DNA of 64,000 bases from Sclerurus mexicanus (GCA_013396755.1 VWZF01002523.1:544975-608974), one strand, 5' to 3'; shown: positions 50,893-62,745, counted from the stretch's first letter. Numbers and translations: made by a program. The notes: generated by a model from the sequence alone, not told the origin.

Positions 50893-51196
50893 ACCAGAGA
50901 ATCATAGAATGGTGGCAGGGACAACTTCAATCAGATCAGGCTGCTAAAAGCCCCATCCAATCTGGCTTTGAACAGTTCCAGGGATGGGGTATCCACAGTT
51001 CTGTGGGCAACCTGTGCCAGTGCCTCATCACCCTCACAGTAAACAATCTCTTCCTAACATGTTATCTAACCCTGCCCTCTTTCAGTTTAAATCCATTCCC
51101 TCTTGTCCTGCCACTACACACCCTTGACAAAAATCCATCTCCCTCTTTTTATAACCCTTTTAGGTACTGGAAGGCTGCTATAAGCCCGATCAACCC
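50893..51196 (-). mobile_element. CR1 LINE 3' fragment, minus orientation
   Basis: The plus strand gives the reverse complement of a CR1 3' end: 'agagaatcatagaatggtgg', 'gctgctaaaagccccatcca', 'atctggctttgaacagttcc', 'gatggggtatccacagttct', 'gtgccagtgcctcatcaccc', 'ccattccctcttgtcctgcc' and 'actggaaggctgctataag'. About 300 bases are preserved and it is 5'-truncated. It has the same orientation as the copy 2.1 kb to the left, but both begin with their own 3' terminus, so they are separate insertions. Confidence 0.95.
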
Positions 51197-52374
51197 ACAG
51201 GGAAGTCTGAGACATCCTACAACACAGTGTCTGGGATAGGGGAATCTGCTTATCCCTTCAGTACATAATTTCAGAGAATTCATCAGATTTCAGAACAAGG
51301 AAGAACTCTAGGAAGAAGGCTCTTTGCCAGGAGAGCTGACATGAGAGGCACTCAGGGGGTTAGCTGTTCAATTACTTTGCTTTGAAATAACAAATACCAT
51401 AAAAAAGGCCCTAATCAGAGAACTCACAGGACAGGACAATGAAGCTCTTGCTCTCAGCAGACAGCAGACTTGTGCAGGGCTGTTTGTGGACTCCCTTTCT
51501 CTGAATCTGCTGGATCCTGGAATCATCTGATTAAAACAAAAATGAAAATGAAAAAAACAGGCCAGCTCTGTATGTTTATTCATTTAAATATTTTAAATCC
51601 CATCCTTAAGGGTATGTGATAGCTTATTGCATCAGCAATTTGTAACTCCTGGCTCCCTACAGCATCCTAACTGTTTATGGCTCTGTGTTATTTACTGCCT
51701 GACACTGAAATAAGAAACATTATGAAAATTTGTTAAGGAGTTATTCAGGCACCCTGGATGCAGTGCAGCAGTGTTCACATCGCTCTGATGCATCCAGCTC
51801 TCCACTGCTCAACCTGCAGGTGGGGCAGCAGCACTCCCTCCTCCCTCCCTCCCAGCAGCATCCTCCTCCGAGCCTTCCAGGATGGCAGAGCAGACACTGA
51901 CTGGGCATAATCATCTTAATGAGTGGCAGACACTGATTTCACCCTGTGCCGCTCTAGGAATCTTTAATTACATCAGGAGGCACCACTAAGGCAGAGCCAT
52001 TTCTCCCTGTGACTGACTCCTCGGGGACATCCAGCCGTGGTGCACCTGTCCTTAGGAATTATCCCAGTGCATTCTTACAGGATGAGTATATATATGCATG
52101 AATATATTTAGCACAGCAGCCCTACTCATAGATCCCCATCCATCACAAAACGTCAGGCCCTCATAGAATGACGTACTTTAAGAACGGACCTGCTGTTTTT
52201 TCACTGACAGACAAAAACTTAGTATTTCCCCCCTTTTTTTTTTTCCTTTTTCAACACAGAAGTGCACTTTCCCATGCTAAACAGACAGGTTTCCCCGTGG
52301 GCTGCCAGGGGCTCTGGCTGCAGCCCGTGGCGGATGGTGAGGGGGAGCCCCCATCAGCAATTCCCCATTAATAG

Positions 52375-52520
52375 AGTCATTTAGGCAGCCGTCCCCCGCA
52401 GTGCCCATTAACACACACGAGAGAGTGCCCGGAGGTGAGAGCTTCACTAATCAAATGTGCTATTAAGATCCTAATCCATTTCATTAGCCCATTTCATTTG
52501 ACACTTAGTGAAGCTCAGAG
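52375..52520. promoter_or_regulatory. Candidate conserved noncoding element
   Basis: A compact block combines CpG-bearing sequence (CAGCCGTCCCCCGCAG, CACACGAGAG) with AT cores (CCATTAACAC, CTAATCAAATG, TATTAAGATCC, CTAATCCATTTCATTAGCCC). No repeat or open frame accounts for it. The call is inference from texture. Confidence 0.3.
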
Positions 52521-52746
52521 ATGCTCTGTGCAACAGGGTTGAAGCCGCATGGCCTGTCCCGTGGAAAAATAATCCTTTTTATTAGACCCATAACTCCCTT
52601 TTATCCTTTATTAGTTTTTTTCACAAGCCAAAGGATGCTGAGGATGTGCAGCTCTGGCAGAGAGGCCATGGATTTTCCCTTCCTGTGTGAGCATGTCATC
52701 ACATGGATTGTAAGATTGGGAGGGATCCACAGGCAGCAGCAATATC

Positions 52747-52791
52747 AAAAAAAGAGGAAAAAAAACCAAACATAAAAACAAACAAGAACAA
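52747..52791. repeat. A-rich low-complexity tract
   Basis: About 45 bases composed mostly of A with scattered C and G (AAACC, AAACA and AAGAACA-type units). It could be the tail of a lost retroposon, but no body was recognised. Confidence 0.75.
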
Positions 52792-55294
52792 CCTTAAAAA
52801 CAGGCCATCTGATTATTTGATCACATATTAGTGGACCATATTTTGTGTTATGGTTATGTTATCGAGATGAACCTCCACTGAATGTTTTGGAGACCAAAAT
52901 GATTGAATACTGTGGCCCCATCTGAAATAATTTCTAATTTTTCTCTTCCTTTGATTCACAGCCACTCGAGAAGGTCTCCAAGTTCAGCAGAGAGGTGGGA
53001 TGAGGAAAGAAAGAAAGATTGTTCAGGAGGCTGATAAACCTTCAAGCTGAACTTGCACCGGGGTACATCAGGCAGAGAGGCTGACACTGCCTAATTCTGT
53101 ATCACTTCTTCAAAACAAATGAACATGATGATGCGTGACTCTGCCTGGGAGCTCTACACGACTGTGGGGATTTTGTGCGTGGGGAAAGGTCTTAAGCAAT
53201 CAGATAAGCAGGTCTTCAGTTATCAAATAAGATTTCCTAAATATATACACTTCCCACACAGAAAGACACTTGAAACTGCATTAAAACTTCATACTATTAA
53301 AGAAATACTTTAGGAAACAATAACTTTGTGAATATAATATTCATCTCAAGGACTAGGTGGTGGCAGTTCTTCGGAAATAGCTGGGAAAAAATGCCTACAT
53401 CTCACTGAAATGTTCCCACTGAGTAAAGCTGAAATGTTCCAACTGCAGGATCAGCAAACTCTTACCTGAAAGTAGCCTTCTGCCTGGGGCTCTGAGGGTT
53501 CTCTGGGAGCTGTCCCATGTGCCAGCAAGCCTTTCAGCCCATGCATTGTCACTAAAACCTCCCCAAGCTCACCCCAGAGGATCACTGCTGCTGCTCCCTG
53601 GCAGGAGAGATGATACACTGGCAGCATCCAGGCTAGGTGGCAGCCTGTTCCTCGCTGACCCAGACTGGTAGGGCTTGAAGCAAGTAGATGCAACCCTGGA
53701 GCACCCTGTACCATCCTCCCCTGGCCGCACAGCCCTACTGGCAGAGCCCCCAGGTCTGCCCAGCTCACCTTGCTCAAGAGCATACCATTGCCCCTGGTCC
53801 AGGACAGCAGCACACACCTGTTTCCATCCCCGAGCAACATGTGAGAAGAGAGGAGGTACAGCCTGGTGACATCCTCCTTGCTTTTTCTCGCTGGGTTTGC
53901 TACTTGAGATGGGTAAACAGGGAGAGGCCCCATCCCCAAAGCCAGAGGTGGCAACGGAAGGGATAAGCAGTAGTTGGAGCATCTCTTACAGCAGGACTTG
54001 TAGGGGGACTCAGGGCCTTTTGATAATTTATTAGCATACAGAGTCCCCGCAGCCAAAACAGCAAAATTCCTGTTCCTTGCTCTGTTCTAACCCATTTCTT
54101 TCAAGGCAAACAATTTCTGAGAAACTGATGGGACAAAAAAAATACTTCAAAAAGCAGTTTTACCCTTAGAAATTGAATGCCATCTACTCCCTCAGCATTG
54201 CTCAGGGTATTTACCTCCCCCTGTGCAGCCAGCTCCTACCTGTGCCCACCGGGATCCCCAGGCAGCCACGGGCACTGCTGTGCTCCAGAGGGTTCCTGAC
54301 AGAAAAACAGAGCTCAAAGCCGAGGGCCACATTGCTGTGCTTGGGAAAATGGTGCTGAGAGAGGGGAGAAATGCACAGCATTTCTGGTGGGGAGGGCAGC
54401 TGGATGGCAGGGAGCTCCAGACCCACCAGCCCTGCCCTTAGCAGTGCAGACAGGGCCAAGTGCACGTCTAGTCAGGGCTCGTGTGTGAGAGCAGCAGCAA
54501 CAAAGGATGTAGGCAGAAATGCTGACCTGTAGCTAGAACAGGGGTGAATGTCCCCATGAGCACCTCAGTGCAGGCTTGGTGGGCTCCACATTAAATACTC
54601 ACAGCACGACTGTGTTAAGCACTGTCAGGGCAGCACCAAGGAACTTTCGCCCCAGGTTATCTCTTCAAGTGTACGAGAGATGTTTTTTTGAAACACCACC
54701 ACCATCTCCAAACACAATTAAACACAGGCAAGCGAAAAATTCCCACTGAGCAGTGAGACCATAAATCACTCCCATCCCTCTCCCCGCCAGCCACAGAGGC
54801 TGTAGCGTGGCCATGGCTGGTGGGCAGCAGCGCACTCTTGCAGAAAGCGTGCTTTCCAACCCCCTTGGCACTGCAATCTTCTTTCTCTCTGGGAAGTTCC
54901 ACAGCCTGGTGAGCCCGTCCCTGTCCCCATTGCAGCTTCTGAGGGAGCAGCAGGGCTGTGCATGCCCGGGGCTGGGCTTGGCTGCAGCAGCACATCCCTG
55001 TAGCACCCTTAGAGGGATGGCAGGTCAGGGTGACACTGTCTGCCCCCACTGCAGTCCTGCCCTTCCCATCCTGCAGCCTCCTCCTTCCCCACAGCACTTG
55101 CAGTCCAAATCACAACACCTGACTTTCTACCGTGACACAAATTTGTGTTCATCCCGTGCCAAGAGCCACCATTCCCCTGGCCCAGCCTTGGAGGTACAGA
55201 CCCCAAGTGTGTCAATGAAAAGCCCTTCTTGACTTAGCTAGATGAATTACAGCATGATATAAAGGCCTATTAAAAGCTGCTTTCTAGAACAAAT

Positions 55295-55500
55295 GCTACC
55301 CCCGTGGCTAATCAGCAGAATATTTCCTTCGTTGAGAGACAAAATTAATATCGCTGTTTGGCAGATGCAACGATGCCAAGCAAATAACTTGCAATTGAGC
55401 TTTATTGTTATGACGCCTTTTGTTGCTGGCCTTGGCCTCGAGAGGGTAGCAATGAAATTGGGAGAATACAAATGGAAACCTGTAAGAGCTTGAAATAAAT
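55295..55500. promoter_or_regulatory. Candidate conserved noncoding element with clustered factor motifs
   Basis: Within 200 bases there are a TTGGCA nuclear-factor-I-type half-site joined to an E-box (TTTGGCAGATG, about 55357-55367), a Sox-type ATTGTT (55404-55409), a TGACG half-site immediately after it, AAAATTAATATCG and several retained CpGs. Flanks are repetitive-looking CCTGG-rich DNA. The motif density suggests an enhancer. The call is inference only. Confidence 0.35.
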
Positions 55501-55789
55501 AAATGCGTGCCCTGAAACTGTGGGGAGCCAGGGATTAATAGGGGACATGAGTTTTCACAGCACAGGCTGGCCATGCTGCCCTGTCCCCTGTGGTGGCACC
55601 CAGCAGGCAAGGGGACAGGCATACAGCCTTGGCCAGGACATCTCCTCCAGCCCCCAGGCAGTCCAGACCCTTGGCTGTGGGCTTTACAGTGTATTTTCAT
55701 TTTTAAAAGGGGTTTGTGGAGAAGACACTATATCAGCAGCATGAAAGCTGGCATTAATCAAGGGCGATAGCATGGTCTCCTTGCTGGTG

Positions 55790-55930
55790 GTTAGTACTAA
55801 AAAATACATATTAGCATTTTTAATATTAATGAGTATAAACAAGAAAGATACTGTTATAAAAATTAATTAGAAAGCTCATTTACTTAGAGGACACTAATGA
55901 ATTAATATCCATCTCGGAGCACTGAAGCAT
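55790..55930. promoter_or_regulatory. Candidate conserved noncoding element, AT-rich
   Basis: About 120 strongly AT-rich bases with repeated TAAT cores (TTTTAATATTAATGAG, AAAATTAATTAGAAAG, CACTAATGAATTAATATCC) begin abruptly after GC-moderate DNA. No simple-repeat period is visible, so it is not a microsatellite. It lies about 300 bases right of the preceding candidate. Confidence 0.3.
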
Positions 55931-57949
55931 TCTTACAAAGTGAACCTCCACAGGCTCGTGGCTCGCCCACGCTTCACACCACACATCCAGCAGATGTGGG
56001 ACACTCTTCTCTCAGTTTGGATCAGGGGCTAATCCTGCTCCAGGAGTCACAGACCTCCTCATGCCAAACACAGGATGAACTGTGCTTCAGAGCTCACCGC
56101 CAGCCTAAGGCTTCTTCCCGCTCCCTGCTGAGCCCATGGCAGGAGCGGGCTTTTTTATGGCATTTATGGTGCAACCTGGACCAGCCAAGTCATTCCAGAG
56201 CCTGATGCTGTCGAGGGATGGGGCTGAGCCAGCACAAGAGGCAGCGATTTCTATGCTTACAGAAAACACAAAGGCTTTTACCTGCCTTTCATCCCTCCCT
56301 CGCAAGGAGGCTACAGCAGCAGAACAGCTTTCACACAATGCTCCATGGCTAATCTGGTTCAACGGGGAGTCCTCACGTAATAGCAACCCAATAAAACATC
56401 TGTCTACTGCCTTTCCATGGCCAGATCCCTCATGCCCTGTGTCCTTCTGGGACCTGGCTGTCAGCACAGTCCTAGCACCCCTTTGCTTATGGCCTAGGAA
56501 AACTGCAAGTCCTACAAGAGACTGGCAGGATTAAGCAAATTCCTTTACTTGCACCCCCCAAGTGCTGGAGATTCTGCCAGCTGAGCAGAAAATGGCAGAA
56601 AATACCAGCTTTTTACCTTGGATTTGTACTTGTAACATAAAGGATAATTTGGTGGCTCCTGCAAGAAAAGCCCAAGGGCAGGCACAGTCCTGCTGTGCTG
56701 ACTCTCCCCCCGCATCCCGCTCCCTGCCGGCACTCCAGTCGTGCTCCACTGAGCCATTTGGTATTTCCAGAAGATTCGCAGCTCTGTTCCCTCCAGAGCA
56801 GCTGTGGGCTGCTGCAAGGCAAAGGAGGCATCTTGTGAAACAACCAGGCTGAGTTAATAAGGTCAGATAGGAGAAGGAGTGCATTAGTAGGGACTGAGAG
56901 CCTGCTTTGACACTACCCCAGTAAATCTCTTGTTTGCTTGTCTCTGATGCAGGCAGCCATGCTCAAATATTTCTTAGCTGTATTTCATGCTAAATCAAAG
57001 CATGAGCCACCAAGGGACCTCAGCTTTGTCCCAGCCTCACTGCCTGGGCTGGCTGGGGGACCATGCCTCTCCCCCTCTCCCTGCTGCCCCACTCAGCCCC
57101 TGGACGCCACAGGGCATTGCTTTCCACAGGTGCTTGCTCTCCCTTTGTTCGTGTTCAGTGTCTAGACGGACCTGCACAAGCAGTATTTCTTGGTGAGTAG
57201 CAGGCTTTGCAGCCCTGCAGAAGAAAGCAAATCAGAAGGACTGGAGGCAGAAACTAAGATTCATGCTGGGAAATAAGATGGCACAGTTAACAGTGAAGGT
57301 ACCTGCCTGCGACAGCTCCTTGCCTCAGTGGGACACAGCCACCTCATCACTGGGGGATGATGGTGCAACTGGCAGAACTATTTGTATGCACAAATCCCAC
57401 CAGAGCCAGAAGCTGAGGCTGGGACAGGCATCCCCAGACCAGGCCAGGAGCTTGGACATGAGACATGACACAGTTCCCACACACTGCACACCTTCGTTTT
57501 TCCTGCCTCCTGTTTCAAAGCAGCCAGGGAACAAACTCCCTTAGGGATAGGGATCTAGTCATGGCCTGGCTGCTGGGACACAGGGTGGGGACCTGGTGAA
57601 GTGACCAGGAAGATGAGAGGTTTCTCAGCCTAGCGGCGAGACGTCATCCCCAAGGGCTGTCAGTCGAGGAGCAGTAGTACTGGCAGACTGCTCCATATGA
57701 GCTGTTGGCTCCAGAAGGTGAAGCGTGAGGGTGAAAGACCCAAGGCTCTCACTGCAAGTGGCTGAGGGTCAGAGGAGAGGGAGCTCAACCATCAGGCATG
57801 TGTTAACTCCTACTGAGCCTGCACCACGCTGCCACACACACGCTCACACCAACTGCTAGCAGCTCATCCTCCAGCAGGAGCTGGTGGAGGAATCCCACAG
57901 GGAACCCAAAACGCTCTAGGCTGGAAATCACTTCTCCCAGCAGCTCTTA

Positions 57950-58170
57950 TTTTTAAACATAGGTTGCAGCCCTTATTTACCAGCAGGCGCAATGTTGTCG
58001 GGAGCAGTGACTGCAGATGCCATGCTCGCCTTTTGCAAAGTAAACCTCCTGTTTTGACTGCCAAGCTGATTGATGCTCAGTTATTTGGGGAGGAGTATTT
58101 CCAGCTACACAGTGTGAGCCAGAGTTATCAGCCAATTAAGTATTTATGGCCAATTCCATTTTCCTAGCAA
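57950..58170. promoter_or_regulatory. Candidate conserved noncoding element (weak)
   Basis: The block includes CAGGCGCAATGTTGTCGG, CTGATTGATGCTCAG, CAGCCAATTAAGTATTTATGG and CCAATTCC, that is, CCAAT and TAAT-type cores with retained CpGs. No repeat family was recognised. A 67-codon frame crosses it without splice context. Confidence 0.25.
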
Positions 58171-58715
58171 GATGCTTGGAAAGCAAGCACCAGTTACATC
58201 AGAACAATGGGTTAAACTGTGCTCTTCTATAAACACCTCCATGCTGGCCTACCAGAACCTGCACACAGAGAAGTCCTGTAAAAGCTTCTCTTAAGGCTAT
58301 GCTTGAAAGCAATACATCACCAGAGTGTAGTTTAAACATTGCAGCAGTAACTCAGCCTGTCTTCAGTGAAACATCACCAGAGCATGAAGACAAAGGCCAG
58401 GCACTCCCAGTTCCACAAGGAGGTTTAGATGTGACAGGGGCTTCACACAGACAAGCTGTGCTGGGAGCTGTCAACAGGTGAACATCTGGGACAGCTCTTC
58501 ACTGCCTGACCCGTCAGGTGAACCCCACATGCAGCATCTCTGCCAGGTGCTGATTTAACTCTCCTTTCCTACTTTTCCACATGGGCCATCGCCTCTAATA
58601 CAGTCCTCTCTCCCTAACATAATTTAGAAATCCTGTATCCAAATCCAAACTAAACTAACTTCATTTAGGATGCATCAACAGGGAGAACTTCTGCTGTAGC
58701 TTCTTCAAAAAAGCA

Positions 58716-58737
58716 GAAACCAAACCAAACCAAACCC
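58716..58737. repeat. Short (AAACC)n repeat
   Basis: About four AAACC units. It matches in type, but not in flanks, the array at 12991-13016. Confidence 0.75.
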
Positions 58738-61512
58738 TGATGCCTATTTCAGACCTTAGAACAGCATCACCATGAGCCTTCCCCCACCACTGGAATATAA
58801 CAACCAATTGCACACAATGCAATACTCAGCTTCCGCAGACCATAACCACTCTTCTCTGTTCAACTCTATCAAAAATGTTAGGGCAGATTCTTGTTTTCAC
58901 AAGGAAATGTACAACCAACACGGTAGTATGGCAAAGGACAAACCCTTAACAGCTTGGTGTCTTGGCTTTTGGCCAATTTCTGTGAAGTAATGATTAACAT
59001 TTACCCAGCATGCAGGAGCCCATGAATGACATGTACTGCTTGAGTCATCCTCGGCCTGTCACAGCATCTGCCAGAGACCAACCAGTCACTTGGCTACAGG
59101 TTGTCACACGTCTTCTCCCAGGACAGCCATTCCCCCTTCTGCAGCATCCTCAGCTCCTGACATGGGGCCAAGCCCTGCTGACACAGAGGGTCACTGCAGC
59201 CTTTAAAACTGCTGGGCTATGATGGTGGGTGAGAGAAGTCAGCCTAAACAAGGAAACCAAAATACTCCATATGCTGTGGTAATAAACATCTATTGGTTCA
59301 TAGGTTGTATCCCGTTAAGTGTGACTGTGGTCACCCAGTTCATATTCCTGCCCTCACTGCAGCTGGTGTTAATGCAGGGATAATTTCTTAGCTTTTAAGC
59401 TTATCAAACAGCATCTTTCAGCAGTACTGGAGAGATAGCTGATGCCTGGCCACACTCATGAGGGCTGGAAAGCAGCTGTATTTCAGGTGCACTGATATGC
59501 CTCAAAAGCCATCCAAAGTTGTGACCAGCCACCAAGGCATGACCACAGTTCTGTCTCTGTGTGCCCAATTCCTGTGGTATTTAAAAGACAGACTTCACAA
59601 GAAAACCACCCTCCAAAATACAATGAGTGAGAGCACCATGCCCTTGGAGCACCTCCTGCTTTGTACTCCTTGTGCTGGTGCTGAGGAGAGGGGCAAAGGA
59701 AAGATGAGACTGCAGGGATTGGTTTTAAAAACACTGCCAGCACAAAATGCCCCACTGACCTTCAGCAGGGACTGCAGAGTAGCTGCTCTGGTTTAAGCTA
59801 ATTGGTCCCTGAAACAAAAGGCAGTGGAAAATTGGTATCAGAAAAACCATACTTGCCTATGCTCTTAGCATGAGGTGTCTGCCAGCACACCCTTTCCACG
59901 GGTGAAAAGGTGATCTTTTAACCTGCCTCAGCTGCAGCCGCTCTCAAAATACAAGCCAGGACAAGCAGCTCCTGCTCCCCCTGGCTCTCCTGACAGCTTC
60001 AGCGGCCACCTCATCACAGCAGCTTATGTCTTGCAGCAAACACAGCTGTCTGCGAGTCACTGTAGGCACTTCTATACATCACACACACACATACTGAGCA
60101 CTGCCACTCTTGACATTCCACCAGAGGGAAAAATACTTCTTCAGGGTCAAGCAGGGCAAAGGCACTGCCAGTTGTGGTCTCTGCTGAAGCAGGGGTCCTT
60201 GGATGAACACTGAAGCACACTGTGCTGAGTGTGTGGTGACAAGAATCGATACTAGGAAATAAGTCATCCCAGAAGTGACTACTGTCAGTTCAAGTGGACA
60301 GCTACATAATACATCGTGGGCATTAAGCCAACCCTGATAAGCCATGGCAAGGCATGAGCTAGACCTGCACTTAAATTCAAGTGTTCTTGCCATGCTTAGG
60401 AATATCTGCACACTCTCCTCTGCCGAAAATCCCAGAACAAAGGATCTTTTGAGGGCAATGTTTTTAAACTGAAATGTGATGCAGTATGAAAATTTCCTTA
60501 TATAAAAGCTAAAGGAGGATCTGAAATGCTCAAAGAGAGATAGACTGGTGCTGCCACTTTTGTTAGTTCTAGGATATACTGTTTCTCTCCCATTCATGAA
60601 TAATTTTCTGTGAAAGCTGTGTCTGAGTAATTCCTCTTGTGCATTGAATGTCAGCAGCCCTGGATCCAACACCCGCCCAAAGCTGTACCAGCCTGAAACA
60701 GTTCTGAGCTTGGTACCCTGCACCTACAGAGATGGCTTGGAAAGCAAAGCAGTGTGGACTGACTTTTTAAGGCCATGGATACTCTTCCAGGAGCAGCAGC
60801 CTGGGGACACTTGCCCCAGAATGGATCTCACCAGCCCACAGAGGTTTTATGCTCCAGGAGTTGGTCACTCCCTGTTCCAGCTGACAGCAGGCACATTGGT
60901 TAAGACTGACAGACTTGGACAAAATACACAAACACCCCACTCTCAGGCAGTGTCCCATCCACACAGGGGTGACTAGAGTTGAGGTCTCAAGCTGAGAACT
61001 GCCCTTCCCACCAGACTTGCTCAAGTTTGGTCCTTGGACAAATGTCCAGGCCCACGTGGAGGAAAGGCTGTCTGAAACTTGGCTCACGTTAAATTGAGCT
61101 TGTACACTCCTGGCCTGCCAGCAATCCTATGATCAACTGGCTGAAACCAGGGCAAGCCAGCCTTCCCTGTGTGGCTCTCCACTGACATTTCCATTGCCAT
61201 TCATTTCTGCAAGATTTGAACGAGAACCAATATGGGAAGTGCTGATGAGCAGGGTCTGGAAGCACCTGATATTTCCTTGAAGAGATCTGAGCCTTGTCCA
61301 CCCACCCCATCTGCACATCATCTCCCCACAGAGCAGCAATCAGCCTGGAAGGAGGTCCTTAAAGGTGCTTACCTTTGGCTGCTCCGAGCCAAGAGCAACT
61401 GGCAGTCAGTGACACCACCAAGCTGGGGTAGCAGACAGAAATCCAGATGGAGGAAAGCCCACTGCTCGCAGCTATTCACAAATGAAAAGCAAACTGTTGG
61501 TTTTTAAATATA

Positions 61513-61518
61513 TTTATT
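61513..61518 (-). terminator. Polyadenylation signal AATAAA for the minus-strand gene
   Basis: On the minus strand the sequence reads 'ctttcaggAATAAAtatatt', giving a canonical hexamer about 400 bases downstream of the last well-supported exon. Cleavage would be expected about 10-30 bases further, near 61500-61480. The segment between the exon and this signal is AT-rich with stops in all frames, as expected for a 3' UTR. AATAAA also occurs by chance, so confidence is moderate. Confidence 0.5.
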
Positions 61519-61737
61519 CCTGAAAGTGTACAACCAGAATATAAAAATATTGCTTCGTGAAACCAAAACAGAAAACAGAAGGAAACAAAGGTCAAAGGAA
61601 AAACATTTTCATGTGCCAAGGGAAGAAGCCTCCAGAGACAGAACTTGGAGACTTATCAAGCTTGGAAGCTAAGGTCATATTTATATATCACAGAAATTTC
61701 CTATAGCAGATCCATAAGTTATGTATCTCATTGTGAC

Positions 61738-61770
61738 TCATAACTTGATGGAATGGGTTTCTAGTTTGTT
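61738..61770 (-). CDS. Possible terminal coding exon of the minus-strand gene (speculative)
   Basis: Downstream of the exon ending at 61915, the minus strand has an acceptor-like 'gggttctcaaacag' followed in phase 0 by ten codons (NKLETHSIKL) and TGA. The intron would be 144 bases. The acceptor has a poor pyrimidine tract. A second acceptor nearby ('ggatctgctatag', then about 14 codons to a stop) is an equally possible terminal exon. Reading through the donor at 61914, or an exon outside this interval, are other options. Confidence 0.25.
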   Translation of the reverse strand, partial: NKLETHSIKL

Positions 61771-61914
61771 CTGTTTGAGAACCCAATTATTTCAAGTGCA
61801 TCACACCAGTAAATAAAATCGGTGCACTGCTTTATTTACTATTAGGCATTTGTTTATCGTGACTGCATTATAGCTGCCACAAATACTCAAACCAGCTGAA
61901 TTAAAACAGCATAC

Positions 61915-62004
61915 CTTCTTTAATATTTCCAATCTCTCTAAGCCTTGGTACTTCACATGTTCTCCAATACTTGGATTTTTCTGACTAATGAACTCTTCCA
62001 TTTG
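61915..62004 (-). CDS. Coding exon of an unidentified coiled-coil protein gene (near 3' end)
   Basis: The minus strand shows the acceptor 'gaatatttTCCAG', then 30 codons beginning QMEEFISQ and ending LERLEILKK, then the donor AAG|gtatgc. Both boundaries are phase 0. The acceptor is good and the donor is close to consensus. The peptide is charged and helical-looking, as expected of a segment continuing a coiled coil. It follows the exon at 62745-62407 across an intron of 402 bases, and the phases match without a stop. I do not recognise the family and assign no function. Confidence 0.7.
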
Positions 62005-62406
62005 CTGGAAAATATTGAATGCAATTAGTACTTCAATGCACAGCCTCAATGTATGCTGTGCCTAGCAGCTCAGCACTGTAAAAGAGCCCAGTGCTTGGCA
62101 TAAGAACTAGAAATCCAGAAGATAAAAGGGAGATTTATGCACACTCCCACCAAGGCCTAATGCAGAATTTAATTGGCAAGGTTAGCAATAGAAGGGCTGC
62201 AGAGAGAGCCACTGAGGTTATGGCCCTAGTGCAAGTCACAAAGCAGTAACAAGTTATGATTCCCAGGCTAAAAAATTAGAAATTACATTTAGTTCCTCAC
62301 CTCACACTCCCCCATGCCAGGCTGCACAATGTGTTCTGATCAAGTCAGTCTATTCCTTTGCTCTTCTCAGTCCAGCTTTATCTCCTCAAGGGGAGATACA
62401 AATCAC

Positions 62407-62745
62407 TCCATCCAACCCTTCTGCAATTTCATCCAGCCTGTGCCGGCACTCCTCCCGCAGCTGCTCCAGCTCTCTCTGCAGGCTGGCCTCTCTCATCTGC
62501 AGTTCTCTGATCACCTCTGTAGCACTGACAGCTGAAACACGCTCCTTGGATATAGACTGGCCAAAACCCATTCTGCTGGCAGGATGTTTGCTTCTCAACA
62601 CCAGCCTGCACAAACCGTGCATTTTATTTTTGTTTGGAGCACAAAGGTGTGTAAGATCTAGCAGCTTCAGCTCAACACTTTCCTGTATCTTTCTAGCAGT
62701 GGCAGAGAAACCCTCCTTCTGTAGTTCTTCCTCTCTTGCCTTCAC
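62407..62745 (-). CDS. Coding exon of an unidentified coiled-coil protein gene
   Basis: The minus strand has a strong acceptor (a long T-rich tract, then 'attccctctgcag') followed by 113 open codons in phase 0 starting VKAREEELQK. Residues 1-30 are charged and helical. Residues 31-75 are basic and less helical (CAPNKNKMHGLCRLVLRSKH). Residues 76-112 read as a coiled coil (EVIRELQMREASLQRELEQL, then REECRHRLDEIAEGL). The donor GGA|gtgatt is weak, but a splice there joins in frame to the next exon. If unspliced, the frame ends five codons later (VICISP then stop), which would be an alternative C-terminus. The gene extends beyond the right edge. Family unknown to me; a cytoskeletal or centrosomal role would be only a guess. 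Confidence 0.75.

Larger units (their letters stand above)
51197..61494. other. Long noncoding stretch, no gene recognised
   Basis: No supported exon was found in these 10 kb left of the minus-strand gene. The longest frames (minus 53451-54056, 201 codons; minus 60079-60723, 214 codons) lack any domain, codon-level regularity or splice context. Candidate conserved blocks at 52.4, 55.3, 55.8 and 58.0 kb and small simple repeats are listed separately. A 7-base AT palindrome (ATTTAAA-TAT-TTTAAAT) lies at 51582-51598. Confidence 0.5.

Noticed and set aside
53451..54056. 201-codon minus-strand open frame
   Set aside because: The composition is rich in Gly, Leu, Ser and Pro as expected of translated GC-rich noncoding DNA. 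Overlapping frames of similar length exist on both strands and no domain is visible.
60079..60723. 214-codon minus-strand open frame downstream of the coiled-coil gene
   Set aside because: It lies past the polyadenylation signal, has no family resemblance and includes translation of a CA-rich stretch. Probably chance.
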